In this document: positions 23,033 through 23,081 of the stretch, piece after piece | Layout: every line of letters begins with the position of its first letter | How positions within the stretch are numbered: position 1 is the stretch's first letter | Assembly: GCA_934086775.1 (NCBI GenBank) | Contig: CAKOIJ010000015.1 | Span: forward strand, 1-23,081 | Direction: 5' to 3' | Source: an uncultured Bacilli bacterium | GTDB taxonomy: Bacteria > Bacillota_I > Bacilli_A > RF39 > UBA660 | DNA length: 23,081 nt | The notes under the pieces: model-generated | The model's database searches: none | The model's input: the letters and a program-made list of their open reading frames with translations, nothing else | What the model was told of the DNA's origin: nothing | Made by a program: the position numbers and the translations under genes

Positions 23033-23081
23033 ATGAAAAGCAACAACCTATATGTACAAAATAAAGTACTTGGGGGGGGGG
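23033..23081 (+). CDS. Start of a gene cut by the window end
   Basis: An AAAGGAG ribosome site (23020-23026) is followed by ATG at 23033 and the frame MKSNNLYVQNKVL, then glycine codons from a G-run. Only 13 trustworthy residues are visible, too few for identification. Confidence 0.55.
   Translation, partial: MKSNNLYVQNKVLGGG
23072..23081. other. Terminal run of ten G, probable sequencing artefact
   Basis: The window ends in ten consecutive G, alien to this AT-rich sequence. Such tails arise from dark cycles in two-colour sequencing and mark a contig edge. Confidence 0.75.

Noticed and set aside
1..23081. CRISPR array or use of TGA as tryptophan
   Set aside because: No regularly spaced direct repeats were seen, and the recognised proteins use TGG for Trp with TGA serving as a stop (spoIIGA).

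Overview
The window is AT-rich (about a quarter G+C by eye) and reads cleanly with the standard bacterial code: TGG is used for Trp and TGA only as stop. Most promoters fit a TTGACA-like box, 17 bp, TATAAT. The genes spoIIGA, sigE, sigG and ylmC, a serS T-box, and the lspA-rluD pair point to a spore-forming, low-G+C Firmicute. A gut Bacilli/Erysipelotrichales-like lineage is likely, but that is an inference.

Layout. (1) 1-1161: 3' part of a surface or secreted protein with a disulfide-type repeat and a C-terminal domain that holds a GC-rich, NNC-codon patch resembling the variable region of a diversity-generating retroelement. (2) 1176-2932: promoter, serine T-box, a DUF1653 gene and serS. 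(3) 2939-4612: three small genes: a zinc ribbon, a membrane-anchored degenerate deacetylase-like protein, and a PemK/MazF-like protein. (4) 4548-11216: two large paralogous proteins of unknown function (1177 and 691 aa). Each sits behind the same nearly identical ~230-bp block. Between them lie a tRNA-Gln(CTG) with a mismatched T-stem, a 10-bp repeat of the tRNA 3' end, a tyrosine-recombinase remnant, and a broken third copy of the large gene. (5) 11228-14356: a candidate small RNA, then two membrane-anchored surface proteins, one with about ten Cys-rich repeats. (6) 14429-16283: two genes that share an N-terminal zinc ribbon; the second is a PrsW-type intramembrane protease. (7) 16357-17205: an unknown gene behind a consensus promoter. 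(8) 17284-19890: sporulation cluster spoIIGA-sigE-sigG-ylmC, with candidate Spo0A boxes and a hairpin hiding the sigG ribosome binding site. (9) 19928-22963: lspA, rluD-type pseudouridine synthase, tspO (opposite strand) and a rhomboid protease. (10) 23033-23081: start of another gene, cut off by a run of ten G at the window end.

How the genes work together. Mother-cell sigma-E is made as a pro-protein and activated by SpoIIGA, encoded just upstream with overlapping codons; sigma-G acts later in the forespore, and the hairpin before its start would limit translation of read-through mRNA. Uncharged tRNA-Ser would switch on the DUF1653-serS operon. The accessory parts (regions 1, 4, 5 and 6) are dominated by cell-surface and unknown proteins and carry signs of duplication, integration and targeted diversification. 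The best leads are the candidate retroelement variable region, the duplicated large-protein locus at the scarred tRNA, and the zinc-ribbon/PrsW pair.
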